64,000 nt of DNA from Mortierella alpina (Eukaryota > Mortierellomycota > Mortierellomycetes > Mortierellales > Mortierellaceae): positions 1,860,001 to 1,924,000 of the forward strand of contig JANATF010000009.1 of the NCBI GenBank assembly GCA_029449245.1. Direction: 5' to 3'. The position numbers and the translations under genes were made by a program. Of the stretch, positions 44,410 through 58,529 are shown piece after piece; the first letter of the stretch is position 1; the number at the start of each line of letters is the position of its first letter. The notes beneath the pieces were generated by a model, which ran no database searches, was not told where the DNA came from, and saw only the letters and a program-made list of their open reading frames with translations.

Positions 44410-44901
44410 CCCACCGGGATGGAGAGAGAGTGTGATGTGTGTGATGTGTGTGATGTGCGCCTGCTGCATGGCATGAGAGTGTCTGCCGCAAGGCCAGACC
44501 AGAGACCAGCACGCCCAGCCCAGCACACGCCCAGCCCAACAAGACCCGACCCCCGTCGGTCTCGCTCCTCTGCTCTGCCTTTAAAACCAGCCCGTTCTAC
44601 CTGCCTCTTTCTTCTCTTCACTCATTCGTCTTTTTCCCTTTGCCTCTGTCCTCCATCCGCCCCATCCTGTCCCTGTCGTCATTCCCCAACACTGCGTGGT
44701 GCCCCTTCGTCCTGTCCTCTTCCTCCTGTACTTATTCGCTCGCTTCTTTCTCCCTCTTGTCCTCCGCTGCTGCCTACCGATCCGTCTTCGTGTCTCGTTT
44801 CCTTTGTTTTTAGCTCGTTCGTCCTCTGGTCTCTGTAGACTTTCTCTTGTCCATCCCTACTCCACTCTGCACACTACCCCCACCCTACACACAACACTAC
44901 C

Positions 44902-47900
44902 ATGGTGCACGAGCAGGAATACTCGGTCGATACCATCCGCCGATCCACCACAGGGCATCCGGACGATGTCCTCAAGAAGGTCATGGTCGCCAACCGCGGC
45001 GAGATCGCCATCCGCGTCTTCCGTTCTGCCCACGAGCTGTCCATGAAGACCGTCGCTCTGTTCTCGTACGAGGACAGGCTTTCGATGCATCGCTACAAGG
45101 TAAGAACCATCGTGGGATTTTTATCGTTCACCGGCCTTTTTGAAAAAAGAGGGAAAAAAAAGCTTTTTGAGGGGGGGATGAAGGGTAGCGACAAGCTACA
45201 AGAATGGGCGATACCCTTATGCGGTATACAGTCAACAGACGCGGGTTGTGACAGAAGCAGCATACGCACCGAGATGAGGACGAGGCGCTTGAGCTGGCTG
45301 TCCAAACCAGGCGATGCTCAGAATGCGGGGTTAGAGTTTCTATTCTTTACGAGCGAGTGCCCCTTGTGTCCCTTGGTCAGTGTCGAGTCTTTACTGTGCG
45401 TGTCCACAAAGACGTGTGACTGACTTTGAGTACAGGCTGTGATGTGATGTCGAGTTGGGGTGGGTCATACAGACACTCTGAACCTTGTTTTTTTTTGATG
45501 TTGCCGCCCTTCATTATCGGCCTTTGCGTCTGCTGCCTGGTGTGATCTCGTCTTATCCCAGCCCCTGCGCTATCCAAACGTGCACGCGGTGCTGTGGTCA
45601 GAGATGCACAACAACAAGAGCCGAGTGTCCTGATAATGAGCGAGGGTCGAGATAAAGAGATGCGAGATAATGCTATCTTTTCTGTGGAGAAGAACAACCA
45701 ACCTTGTTGTCAGAAAAAAAAAAAAAGAGGCACATCATCGATAACGATCTGTATCGTATATCTCTTTGTTGCGCACCGATATGGTATCTCCTGTATTTTT
45801 GAGGAAAAATCGGCCCTCGGCCCATGATGATGATGTACCCTTTCTTTGGTGACACCTTCGGCTTTTATGTGTGTGGTGCATCTTGCTGCATTGCTTTCTG
45901 GAGATTCTCGTTTTGGCAAAGCGAGAGAAAAGATCGGATATCCACTTTTTCCTACTCTCTGTTCATATCTCACCATGACTAACCCGTTGCCCACCCTCTG
46001 TGCCTTTGCTTTCTTTCCTTGACCGGCATTATCGCCCATAGGCCGACGAGGCTTACCAGATCGGCGATCCCTCAAAGTTCACCCCTGTGGCCGCCTACTT
46101 GGCTCAGGATGAGATCATTCGCATCGCCAAGCTGCATGATGTCTCCATGATCCATCCCGGTTATGGTTTCCTCAGTGAGAACGCCGGCTTTGCTCAAAAG
46201 TGTGCCGACAACGGCATTGCCTTCGTTGGACCTGATGCCAACGTAATCGATGCTCTGGGAGACAAGACCAAGGCTCGTGACATTGGTAGGTGCTGCAGTC
46301 GAAAAAAAAACCAGATAATCTCAAGATCGGACAAGGAAACCGAAGAGGCCGGATGGAGACATATGCAATTACAGGATGAGGTCATAACACGCTTGCCATT
46401 TTTGTCCATCACGTTTGTTGTGCATAGCCATTGCCGCTGGCGTTCCCGTTGTCCCTGGTACCCCCGGTCCCATCAAATCGATCAAGGAGGCAGAGGCGTT
46501 TGTCAAAGGTATGCAAGAGCCTCGTTCAGAAACAATGCATTGTGGTTTCTGCTTTCAGAGCCCCGACTCATTCTTTTGCCTTTTGCTTGCACTCTCTTTC
46601 TAGAATATGGCTTCCCTGTTATCATTAAGGCCGCCATGGGTGGTGGTGGACGTGGAATGCGTGTTGTCCGCTCCCAGGCCGAGTTTGCAGAGGGATTCGA
46701 GCGTGCGACCTCAGAGGCCAAGCAGGCGTTTGGCGATGGCACCGTCTTCATCGAGCGCTTCCTGGACAAGCCCCGTCACATTGAAGTCCAGCTTTTGGCC
46801 GATAGTGCAGGAAACGTCGTCCATCTTTTTGAGCGTGATTGCTCTGTTCAGCGTCGTCACCAGAAGGTCGTCGAGATTGCGCCAGCAAAGTCCCTGACCC
46901 CCTCGGTCAGAGATGCCATCCTGAACGATGCCATCAAGCTGGCTAAGCACGTCAAGTACAAGAACGCCGGAACTGCAGAGTTCTTGGTTGACCAGCATGA
47001 TCGCCACTACTTTATCGAAATCAACCCCCGTATCCAGGTTGAGCACACCATCACCGGTAAGAACCCCTCCTGCCTCCATTCCATGTCACCTTGATATTTG
47101 CCAATAGTACGCCCACTCACAGTTATTATCCAATTTTTTTTAGAGGAGATTACTGGAATCGACATTGTTGCCGCACAGATCCAGATCGCCGCTGGTATTC
47201 TGCTGCCCGAGCTTGGCTTAACCCAGGACAAAATCCAGATTCGCGGCTTTGCCATTCAGTGCCGTGTCACGACCGAGGATCCCTCCCAGAACTTCCAGCC
47301 TGACACAGGAAAGATTGAGGTGTACAGATCGGCTGGTGGAAATGGTGTCCGTCTGGACGGTGGTCAAGGATTTGTCGGCGCAGTCATCACCCCTCACTAT
47401 GACTCTTTGCTGGTCAAGGTGACCTGCTCTGGCGCTACCTATGAACTCGCCAGACGCAAGGTTGTCCGTGCGCTGGTCGAGTTCCGTATTCGTGGTGTCA
47501 AAACCAACATTCCCTTTGTCCAGCGTCTCATCACCCACGAGACCTTCATCCAGGGCAAGTGCTGGACCACGTTCATCGACGACACTCCCGGCCTTTTCAA
47601 CCTCGTCAAGCAACTCAACCGTGCCCAGAAGTTGCTTGCGTACCTTGGAGATGTTGCTGTCAACGGCCCCAGTATTGCGGGTCTTATTGTAAGTTCTATG
47701 GATCCTCACTCGAAATCTAGGAACATGAATTCATGCCTCTTTTCAGAGAGGAAACATGCTAACCAGCTGGTGATACTCTTTCCTTGACAATTTGCTAGGG
47801 TGAACCGCTGTTGAAGAAGGAGCTGTTGATTCCCAGTTTATCTAGCGTGGCCGATTCTACCCAGGCTGTCGACGTTGCCATTCCTCCTACGACCGGATGG

Positions 47901-49814
47901 CGCAAGGTTTTCCTGGAGAAGGGCGCGGAGGGATTCGCCAAGGCTGTTCGCTCCTACCCTGGAGTGTTGGTCATGGACACGACATGGAGAGATGCTCATC
48001 AGAGTTTGCTGGCGACTCGTGTCCGCACGATTGATCTCCTCAACATTGCCCCTACGACCGCGCACGCGCTCTCGAACGCCTTCTCGCTCGAGATGTGGGG
48101 TGGTGCCACGTTTGATGTGGCCATGCGCTTCTTGTATGAGGATCCCTGGGACCGTCTCATCCAGCTCCGCAAGCTGGTCCCCAACATTCCCTTCCAGATG
48201 CTGTTCCGTGGAGCCAACGCTGTGGGCTACACCAGCTACCCCGACAATGTCATCTACGACTTTTGCGCCAAGGCTGTGCAGAGTGGAATGGATATCTTCC
48301 GTATCTTTGACAGTTTGAACTACATTGAGAACATGCGGCTGGGCATCAGGGCCGTCAAGGCTGCAGGTGGTATTGTCGAGGCCGCTGTCTGCTACACTGG
48401 AGATGTCTCTGACCCCAAGCGCACCAAGCACAACCTGGACTACTACCTCAACTTTGTCCAGGAGCTCGTCAATGAGGGCATTCACATCCTGGCGATCAAG
48501 GATATGGCTGGATTGTTAAAGCCCGCAGCAGCGACCCTGTTGGTGGGTGCCATCCGCAAGCGCTTCCCCGACCTGCCCATTCACATGCACACGCACGACA
48601 CTGCTGGTACGGGAGTCGCCTCGATGTTGGCTGCTGCTGCTGCTGGTGCAGATGTGGTTGATTTGGCGATCGATGTCATGTCTGGTATCACTTCTCAGCC
48701 TTCGATGGGAGCAGTGGTGTCGGCTCTGGAGCACACGCACATGGGCACTGGCATCCGCCAAGAGGATGTGATTGCGATCAACAGCTACTGGGAGCAGGCA
48801 CGTCTGCTGTACTCTGGATTTGAGGCCAATGTGCGTGCAGCGGACTCTGGAGTGTACCAGCACGAGATGCCTGGTGGTCAGTACACGAACCTGATGTTCC
48901 AGGCGCAGCAGCTTGGACTGGGCACTCAATGGAACGAGATCAAGCGTGCGTACATTGACGCCAATTTGCTGTGTGGCGACATTGTCAAGGTTACGCCCTC
49001 TTCCAAGGTGGTCGGAGACCTCGCACAGTTCATGGTGTCGAACGCGCTGAGTCGCCAGGAAGTGGTGGACAAGGCCGCCTCGCTCAACTTCCCCACCAGT
49101 GTGGTCGAGTTTTTCCAGGGCTACCTCGGCCAGCCCTATGGAGGCTTCCCCGAGCCTCTGCGCACGGCGATTATCCGTGGTCTGCCTCGCATTGAGGGCC
49201 GTCCCGGTGCCGACATGGGCGAGTTTGATCTGCAGGGACTGAAGCTGAGCCTGACCAAGAAGTACGGCAAGTCGATCCGCGACGTGGACGTGTCCTCTGC
49301 GGCCATCTACCCCAAGGTGTTTGACGAGTACCGGCAGAAGCTGGAGCTGTATGGCGATCTGTCTGTTCTGCCAACGCGTTACTTCCTGAGCAAGCTGGAG
49401 GTGAACGAGGAGGTGAATGTCGAGATTGAGAAGGGCAAGACGCTGATCATCAAGCTGCTGGCTGTTGGGCCGATCAACGCCTCTGGCAAGCGCGACGTGT
49501 TCTTTGAGCTCAACGGTGAGGGCCGTAACGTGGGTGTGCAGGACAAGAACGCGGCTGTGGAGCACACTGCGCGCGAGAGGGCGGATCCCAGCAATGCAGG
49601 CGATATTGGCGCACCCATGTCTGGTGTGGTGGTTGAGATCCGGGTGAAGCAGGGCACTGTGGTGAAGGAGGGCGACCCCATCTGCATCCTGTCGGCCATG
49701 AAGATGGAGACGGTGGTGTCAGCGCCTGTGGCGGGCAAGGTCGAGTACGTGCCGATCAAGGAGAGCGACTCGTTGTCGAGCGGCGACCTTGTTGCTCGCA
49801 TTGTCCACACATAG
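44902..49814 (+). CDS. PYC1: Pyruvate carboxylase
   Basis: Six exons: 44902-45099, 46042-46285, 46428-46508, 46604-47056, 47144-47688 and 47799-49814, giving 1178 residues, the same length as yeast Pyc1. It makes oxaloacetate from pyruvate, bicarbonate and ATP, feeding the TCA cycle and aspartate synthesis; no mitochondrial presequence is seen, so it is cytosolic as in most fungi. Domains in order are as follows. Biotin carboxylase: [20 protein letters not shown], the ATP-grasp glycine loop [13 protein letters not shown], and [20 protein letters not shown]. Carboxyltransferase: [18 protein letters not shown] and the metal ligand motif [10 protein letters not shown]. Then the tetramerisation part, and last the biotin carrier with [19 protein letters not shown], whose lysine, about 37 residues before the end, carries biotin. 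Intron 1 is 942 nt, much longer than the others. A CT-rich leader precedes the start. Confidence 0.97.
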
Positions 49815-50213
49815 AGTGGAACAGCATGGTCCTGTGGGTCTTTGGAGAAAGGCTGCGCGTCAGTCTATGTATTGCTTCTGTCATCATTAAAATCCAGCAT
49901 TGTCAAAACAGTTCAGAAGGACATGTCTCCAGCCCTGTGGACATCAAGCGCTGCTCATGTGCGCACGCATCGCTCAGCCCCACGAACACATGAAGTGCTC
50001 ACGTATTTTTTTATTTTTTTTTTTCATTCTTTCGTTCTTTCGTTCTTTCGTTCGCCATTGAATTCATTGATCTCCTTGTCCTCTGCACAACTCACACACA
50101 CACACTCACACACAGACGCACTCCTCTTCTCAGCGTCGCTCTTCACACCACACTCCGCTGATCACTGTCCGCGTCCTCCTGATTCATCGCCGATCCTCTT
50201 TGTCGCATTCCTT
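49815..50213. other. Short intergenic region before the Hsp70-like gene
   Basis: Contains a T run (about 50005-50024), a tandem ttctttcg repeat (50026-50054), a CA-rich stretch and the C/T-rich leader of the next gene. No gene seen. Confidence 0.6.
50026..50054 (+). repeat. ttctttcg tandem repeat
   Basis: Three to four units of ttctttcg/ttcgttct in the leader region between pyruvate carboxylase and the Hsp70-like gene. Confidence 0.75.
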
Positions 50214-52996
50214 ATGAGTCAGTACGGCCAGTCGCCCTATGGCCAGCAGCCCAGCCAGCAGAATCCATACGGCGGCTACGATCCCAATGCCTATGCTGCA
50301 GGCAGCCCCACAGCGCCCCCTTACTCGGCCTACCCACCCGCCTCGGGCGTGATGGCCAGCCAGCCCGGCCCAGGCGGCTACGCTCCCAGCCCAGCCTTCA
50401 ACCCCATGGCTCTCAACAACCAGCACCACACCAATGTCAATGGTGGCTATCCAACAGGCACCATGGGTTACGACAACAATACCAATAACACCACCTTTAA
50501 TACCACAAACAGCAACCCTAGCTTTGCAGCTGGATCCCCCGCATCAAGCTATAGCGCTCCGCCGGCAGGACAGACTTATCAGCCAGGTGGCCTCACCTAC
50601 CAACAAAGCATCTACAACCCCCCAAACCCCAACCAGCAGCCTCTGTCTGCCGGCGCGAGCGCGGGATCTCAGAGCGCAACCCCTACGCAATCCAGAGCCC
50701 AGGCGCCTCAGCCCGAGGGCGACTATCCAGTCGTGATGGCCATTGACTTTGGTAACGGATCGTGTCCAGCGGTGTTATCTTTGGAGATAGAGCGTCCCAC
50801 TAAACACGTCTTCAGCCTTCACCAGCCCATTCCTCCAAAACTCCGAAACGCGCATCCGTGTTACTCTTGGCGTTGGACTGCATGGGATGGCGGGGCTGGG
50901 GGGCGTTGAACAAGGAAACTACGCCTTAGTCTCTTATTCCGCAGAGGACTTGGTGTGGCACGCTCTACAGACTCGATGCCCTGAGACTAACCTAAATCCC
51001 CCTTCCTTCTCTTAATGCGATGTAGGAACAACCTATTCTGGCGTAGCCTATGCACTCAAGGCGGATGGCGAGGTCCATGACATGATCAAATGGTAACGCA
51101 AGCATGGAAGAGCAAAATGAACGCGCACGGAACACTCGGATAACAGCAGGCAACAAGAGAGAGAGGAGGGAAGGGGGAAAACGAAAAGGCGAAGGTGATC
51201 CTATTTTTTTCCACTTTTCCCTGGTCAGTGCTCAAGCGCATGATCACAACAGCAGCAGCAGACGGCGGAAGTTCACAACTTTGACAACAACATTGACAGA
51301 ATTGTTCGTAGAGTGCTAATAATCCCCGTTCTGTGCCCCCACTGACCGCCAATGATACATAGGCCCCGACACGTGCAACTATACCCCAAGACACCCACCC
51401 TCAGCCTGTACAAGAAAGACTCGCAAAAGATCATCGAGTGGGGCCATGCTGCCCGCCTGGCCATGCTCAAGCCCTCCGCCAAGGACTACACGCTCCTGCG
51501 CAAGTTCAAGCTGCAGCTGGATGAAAACCTACAGAGCGCGCCCCTGGAGAACGGCATCACGCCTCTGGAGGCAGTGACCCACTACTTGAAGAAGCTGCAC
51601 GGACACGTCATGATGGAGCTGATGAAGGGCTTTATCAAAAACTACAAACCAAACCAATTTCAGTACTGCCTCACCGTGCCCGCCATGTGGTCCGATGCAG
51701 CCAAGAACACCATGCGACGGGCAGCGATCGGAGCAGGACTAATCCAGGAGGGGGACCCACCCAACCGTTTGATCTTGATCTCGGAACCCGAAGCTGCGGC
51801 CATGTATTGCGAGAGGATGGTGGACCGGTTCTCGCTGAAGCACGGAGACCGATTCATGATTTGCGATGCTGGTGGTGGAACTGTGGATTTGATCGTCTTT
51901 GAGGTCAATGAGCCTCCAGGCAAGAGCCGACATCTCCGGGAAGTCACGCGTGGACATGGAGCATCATGTGGATCCGTATTTCTGGACGCCAATATGGAAC
52001 GATTGCTGGAGCGCAAGTTCCGGCGGTATCGCAAGGGCATCAAGGCCTGCGGATGGGCTTCTCTCATGGATACGTTCGTGGACATGGTCAAGCCCATGTT
52101 CAATGGTCTGGAGGACGTCCTGATCCAGATTCCACAGGCCACGGGTCTGGAGGATCTGAACGACCCCGAGATTGGACTGGAGGAAGGCGTGTTGTGTGTA
52201 CCCGTGGAGGAAATGAAGTCTGAGGTCTTTGACCCCGTGATCTCGGATGTGTTGGACTTGATCCAGAAGCAGCTCCATCAAAGTCAACAAAAGTGTGCTG
52301 CCATCTTTATGGTCGGCGGATTCGGACAATCCCGCTATCTGGAGGATCGGGTCCGTCAAGAGTTTTCGCATCTGGTGGATCTGATTGCTGTCCCACAGCG
52401 GCCAGGATTGGCGGTGGTCCGAGGAGCTGTCTATGCGGGATTGAACACCAAGACCATCAACATGCGTGTGGCGCGTCGTTGGTATGGAGTGGACGCCAAT
52501 ATGCCCTTTGAGGAAGGCGTGGATCCAGAATCGAAAAAGATCATCTCGCACGATGGTCACATCCGCTGCAAGGAACGGTTCTCGGTCTATGTGCGTCCGG
52601 GTCAGCAGATTGGCGTGGACGAGTGCGTGTCCAAGGAGTACGTGACATGGTCCTACCCAAAGGGTCTGGACTCTCCGCTGTATGTCTGCAACTCGCCCGA
52701 TCAACCCAAGTACATCACGGATCCGGGAGTGCAAAAGATTGCTGACTTTCATATCCCCATGCCTGAGATCCCGGGTGCTCAGCCTCGAACGCGTGTTGTG
52801 TTTCGACTTAATATGTATTTCGGTAAGCAAACACTTGTTCTCTGTGTGGGCGCGATTGTAAAAAGAAGAAAAACTGATGTATTTGGTTTTTGTTTTTGTT
52901 CACCTTGTAGGTTTGACAGAGGTCCGCGCTGAGGCTGTCATCAATGGAAACACATACACCACCATTTGCTCGTTTGGCGGCCGGACATCCAACTAA
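50214..52996 (+). CDS. Hsp70-like actin-fold ATPase (HSPA12-type) with prion-like N-terminus
   Basis: Four exons: 50214-50751, 51026-51092, 51363-52822 and 52911-52996, giving 716 residues. Residues 1-170 are Tyr/Gln/Asn/Pro/Gly-rich with few charges (MSQYGQSPYGQQPSQQNPYG at the start), a prion-like composition. The ATPase follows: phosphate-1 motif AIDFGTTYSGVAYAL, formed by joining exons 1 and 2; phosphate-2 motif ICDAGGGTVDLIVFEV; and adenosine motif FMVGGFGQSRYLEDRV. The connecting LILISEPEAAAMYC matches the Hsp70 superfamily helix. The layout, without a classical substrate-binding domain or EEVD end, is that of HSPA12-like proteins, which are expanded in fungi and whose roles are poorly known. 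The C-terminal 130 residues form a small beta-rich part ending GGRTSN. Cytosolic location is likely because no targeting signal is visible. Confidence 0.9.
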
Positions 52997-53626
52997 CCTC
53001 CTCACTCTTGCTCTCACCCCTCCTCTCCTCTCATCCTTTGTACCAATGCGTATGTAAATTCTGAACATTAAACGCGAGATTCTGACCAGCATGGGTGCAA
53101 TTGAGAGAAAGGACATGCTTTCCTACTTGTATAAGATCGCTTCGGAGGGGAGTTCATTTTTGAATGCGCATACAGGTTACGCAGCGCTCATCTTGGCACA
53201 CGTATCGTGTCCACCTGCATATGCCAAAAAAAATGCAACCTAAAGTACCTTAGTGTTGTACCCCACAATCACGCTGAGCGTGCTGGGGCCATGTCATACT
53301 CGGTCGAGTCATCGTTTCTTTTTTCTGTGTGAGCCATCGCCCGTTCTCCACTTCTCGGCCGCATATCGTCTCACTGTCCCGCCTTCAACCCTTTGCTTCC
53401 TCCACGTCCTCATCCATCGGCCGCCTTGCTCAATTACTCCACGTCCCTCTGCTCGCTAGCAGCCATCACTTGACTCTTTTACAGTACTGTACTCGGTAAC
53501 GGTCCCATCCACTCGCGCCATTGCTACGCTCCACATTCACCGAAATCTCCGAACTCACCTTGCATTGTGTTTTCTCTCTCACTGAATGACTAGAACCTCT
53601 TTGAAATCCTCGTTGCTCCCGCTATC
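52997..53626. other. Intergenic region before DAHP synthase
   Basis: 3' end of the Hsp70-like gene and a C/T-rich leader (53290-53470) before the DAHP synthase start. No gene seen. Confidence 0.55.
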
Positions 53627-55115
<1,489 letters not shown>

Positions 55116-55199
55116 AGTTAGATGTCATGGAGAGGAAAAAACTGTGTATAAACAATTCAGAGTATAATAGTTTTTCAATTTTTAATGTGATGCAAAGGG

Positions 55200-56422
55200 C
55201 TAGCTGGCGGGAACAGGGGATCCTGGTGTGCTGCTGTGTGTAAAGGATTTTCTCATCATATCTGATACGCGATCGAATACGACTAGCAGCAACCCACCTC
55301 CGGGACCGAGACGTACAATTTTTGGCGCCAGTCTACATGGAGAATAGAAGAGAGATGTTAATACTCTTCTTTTTGTTTTTTTTTTTCATTCGAGCAATTA
55401 CAAGATATCCTCCTATGTCATTTTTCGTTCCGTACCCTTTGTAAAGTGCTCGGAACCTAAAGAAAGGTCAGAAAAGGCCTTAAGAGTTAGAAAGAAGAAA
55501 AAAAAATGACGCCATACGCGCCCTGTGCAGCTTCTTGTTTTCACCCGCCTACTTACCCTTCCTCCCGATAAACGGTGGCTAGACTTGGCAATACCCAGCC
55601 GTACTTGACGTTCCCTTTCCGTTGGTTCTGAACACGGCTTTTGACCACGTCGAATGGAGTGTTGATCAGTGTGCCAAACGTGCCACCGATCGTTCCTGCC
55701 ACAAAGTTCCGCAGCATGCTCTCGTTCTTGGAGGTGCCGGATCGTTCAGGAAAGGCGGTCCTGAAGAGGTGGATGATCATAAAGTACACGCCCGACCATG
55801 TGGCATGTCTCCAGATCGTGGCTTCCAGTCCATGATAGAACGTCAACAGACCCTCCTGTCTCCCAATCTTGCGCACACAGTCAAACGTCCCGTTGTACCG
55901 GTCAAGACTGTGGCGATCCTGTAAGCGAACCTTGACCAGATCAAAAGGCGTGACCAAGAACGCCTCCGTCGCCCCAGCCATGGATCCCACAAACCCTGCC
56001 TGCGCGGCTGTGAAGCGGTCGAGCGAGAATAACTTCTTGATGGCAAACCCCCATTGCTCGTTGGCACCAAACTTGATGGCTCTCTTGGGAGCCTCGGCCA
56101 GGATTGGGGGCAAGGCTCCGCGATAGAGATTGAGGAGACCTTCCTGTTGGATGACTTTTCGAAGGCAGTCGATGATGGAGGTGTAGGGCGCTGTCTCGAC
56201 GCTGGTTTTGGCAGAGTTTGATAGGGCGGCGATGGTGGCAGCATATGGAGACTTGAGCGAGGCTGGCTGGAGTTGCAGTCGTGTCTTGACGAGATCTAAA
56301 GGGTACATGCACGAGATCTCGGTCACGCCAGCGATGGCGCCAGCGAGGAACTGGAAGACGAATGGCAATGGCGTGGGTGCTGGGTTGGCGACAGCATATG
56401 GCGAAGGCGGAGTGGACGACAT
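55200..56422 (-). CDS. ODC1: Mitochondrial 2-oxodicarboxylate carrier
   Basis: Three exons on the minus strand: 55557-56422, 55436-55456 and 55200-55332, giving 339 residues. The middle exon is only 21 nt and encodes FRALYKG; skipping it keeps the frame but would remove the conserved ALYKGF motif. Three carrier repeats carry the PxDxxK/R signatures MYPLDLVKTRLQLQ, VTPFDLVKVRLQD and NTPFDVVKSRVQNQ, with six membrane helices. Further matches to the Odc group are RGALPPILAEAPKRAIKFGA, YHGLEATIWRHATWSGVYF, GTIGGTFGTLINTPFDVV and APKIVRLGPGGGLLLVVFD. In yeast, Odc1 and Odc2 exchange 2-oxoadipate and 2-oxoglutarate across the inner mitochondrial membrane for lysine and glutamate metabolism. The start ATG lies directly before the Pro/Ala-rich leader typical of carriers. 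Confidence 0.92.
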
Positions 56423-56609
56423 TGAGTGCGGTGTCCCGAGGAATGTTGAGGGATGGTGGGCGGAGGGAGTAGAAAAGAACGAGGGTTGACAGTGGGAGTG
56501 TGCACGAGAAAAAAATTGTGAATGCGAATCCTTTATAGTCTACAGCAATTGGATCTATCAAGGAGATGGGTATTGAGGTCGGAGTGGAGAGAATATGGCA
56601 AAGTGTAGT

Positions 56610-58529
56610 CTACTCGGCCACCATGGGTACGGGCGCAGCTGGTCCCTCGCTCTTCTCGCCGTGCTTTGGGCCCATGCTAGCCTTCTTGATGAACAGCGAT
56701 GCCACAAAGGCCACTGCAGACATCGCCGTCAATAGAATAAAAAACCGCTGCAGGCCAACGACAAAGGCGCGGAGGATAGGAGCCCTCACGTCTGGCGCCA
56801 GATCAGCGATGGCCTTGATGTTCTGTGCATACTCGCTGGCACCAGCGCTGCTCAAGCTGCTCTGCACAAACGCGCCTCCAACAGCGATGCCGAACACTCC
56901 GCCAAATGTCCTCAGGAATGTCCATAAAGACGTGCTCAGCGCAATGTCGCCCTTGTTGATCAACTGAGCATGGACGGCGAGCAGCAGAGTGTTGACGGTG
57001 AGACCCATGCTTAGTCCTTGCAGCACCAGGACGCCGTTAATCTTGGCTCTGGATGTGAACTCGTCAAATGTAATTAAAAGTCCTGCTGACACAGTACCAA
57101 CCACCCATCCCGCGACAATGAACTCCTTGTAGGTCCCGAAACGACTCATCAAAAGTCCAGATACCACAGCTCCTAAGGATCCAACAATCACGTAGGGCAA
57201 CAGGTCAATTCCGGACTGGACGGCGGACGCTCCATTCACGGCTTGAAAGTAGAGAGGCAGGAAGAAAAGCAAGCCCAAAAAGATAAAACCCAAGATAAAG
57301 ACTTGAAGATACGTCAAGGCCATGGAGATTGTGCCGAATAGCCGCAACGGAACGACTGGACGCTTTGCGTACTTCCACTCGTTCAGAAGAAAGCCCATGC
57401 CCACCACAACCCCCACAATCAGCAAGACAAGGATCACGGCAGAGCTCCAGGCAAATTTGGCATCTGCTCCCCAATTGAGACCGAGTAGAATCATCACGAT
57501 CGAGACGATGAGAAGGATGATACCCGAGTAATCAAGCGACTTGAGGTTGGTAGCGAGAGAGACATTCTTGCGGCGATTCATGTGCAAGAAAGCGATGAGC
57601 ATGGCCATCGCAATGGCACCAATGGGCAGGTTGATGTAAAAAGCCCAACGCCAAGTGAGATTGTCCGCAAAGGCACCTCCGAGGAGTGGTCCGAGCACTG
57701 CGGCGATGGCAAAGATGAGGGCCACCAGGGCTTGATAGGTACCCCGAGATCTAAGCGGCACAATGTCGGCAACAAGGATCATACTCAGCGCAACGATCCC
57801 GCTTCCTCCAAGTCCCTGCACAGCTCGAGCGATCTATAACATGCGATGGAACGAGACATGTCAGTCAAAGCGAGAGAAAGAACATTCAAGCGTGAGAACA
57901 AACATGTGCCAGATGGCTGTTGGGCCTGGCTGGCTACGCGCCATTATACACTCTCATGGCAACTTACGATCAACATGATCATCGACTGGGCCGCCCCGCA
58001 GAGTGCAGAACCGAGCATGAAAACGGAGCAGGCAAACATCCTATTAGTCGCCGTACCACAATACGAGAGCGTTAGTGAGGAGTAAGAGTACAAACAAAAA
58101 ATCGAAAGATAGGGTGTTTTTTTTTTAAACATACATGGCTCGTTTTCGGCCAGCAAGATCAGCCGCAACTCCATAGAGAGGCTGCACGGCAGTGGTGGTC
58201 AACAGATAAGCAGTGCCGACCCATGAGATATCTGAAAAGTTGTTGAATTCTTTGGCAATCGAAGGCAAGGTTGTCGTGACAATGGTCTGATCCAGAGCAG
58301 CAAGGAAGAGGGTCACAAAGATGCCCAAGAAGACACACACGCGACGCACTGGCGTCAAGGGTGTCTTGGGCCCAAAGTCCTGAAGCTGCTGGTTTGCTGA
58401 GGGGCTCTCTGCCTGGATCGAGGGAGAGCTAGCTTCCAAGTCCAGAGCAGCGATGTTCTTTTCTGCTGACGAAGGATCGCCGGCACTGGAGACGGGATTG
58501 TCAACGACAGTCGAGACGGAGGCGTTCAT
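56610..58529 (-). CDS. MFS drug:H+ antiporter, DHA2 family (14 membrane segments)
   Basis: Three exons on the minus strand: 58135-58529, 57968-58040 and 56610-57833, giving 563 residues. About 14 hydrophobic helices follow a polar N-terminus of 65 residues. Family motifs: LAALDQTIVTTTLPSIAKEF in helix 1, WVGTAYLLTTTAVQPLYGVA, the loop 2-3 motif ADLAGRKRA, ARAVQGLGGSGIVAL, and the antiporter motif region RGTYQALVALIFAIAAVLGP. DHA2 proteins in fungi export toxic organic compounds or move basic amino acids into vacuoles (Vba group); which applies here cannot be told. The frame is open upstream to a GTG but the first ATG is 58529. A 187-bp region separates its stop from the start of the carrier gene downstream on the same strand. 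Confidence 0.92.

Larger units (their letters stand above)
41970..44901. other. 2.9-kb gene-free region before pyruvate carboxylase
   Basis: The longest stretch of the window without a supported gene. It holds a CAATG microsatellite (42682-42706), several T and A runs, a GATGGC-type repeat (44371-44409) and a long CT-rich block (44555-44850) leading into the pyruvate carboxylase start. Open frames of 60-150 codons on both strands lack protein-like composition or splice partners. A noncoding RNA gene cannot be excluded. Confidence 0.5.

Noticed and set aside
48516-49565. 349-codon open frame on the minus strand
   Set aside because: Lies antisense to the carboxyltransferase exon of pyruvate carboxylase. 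Arg/His/Leu-rich shadow translation of a GC-biased coding exon.
51964-52830. 288-codon open frame on the minus strand
   Set aside because: Antisense shadow of the Hsp70-like ATPase exon, with no domain character.
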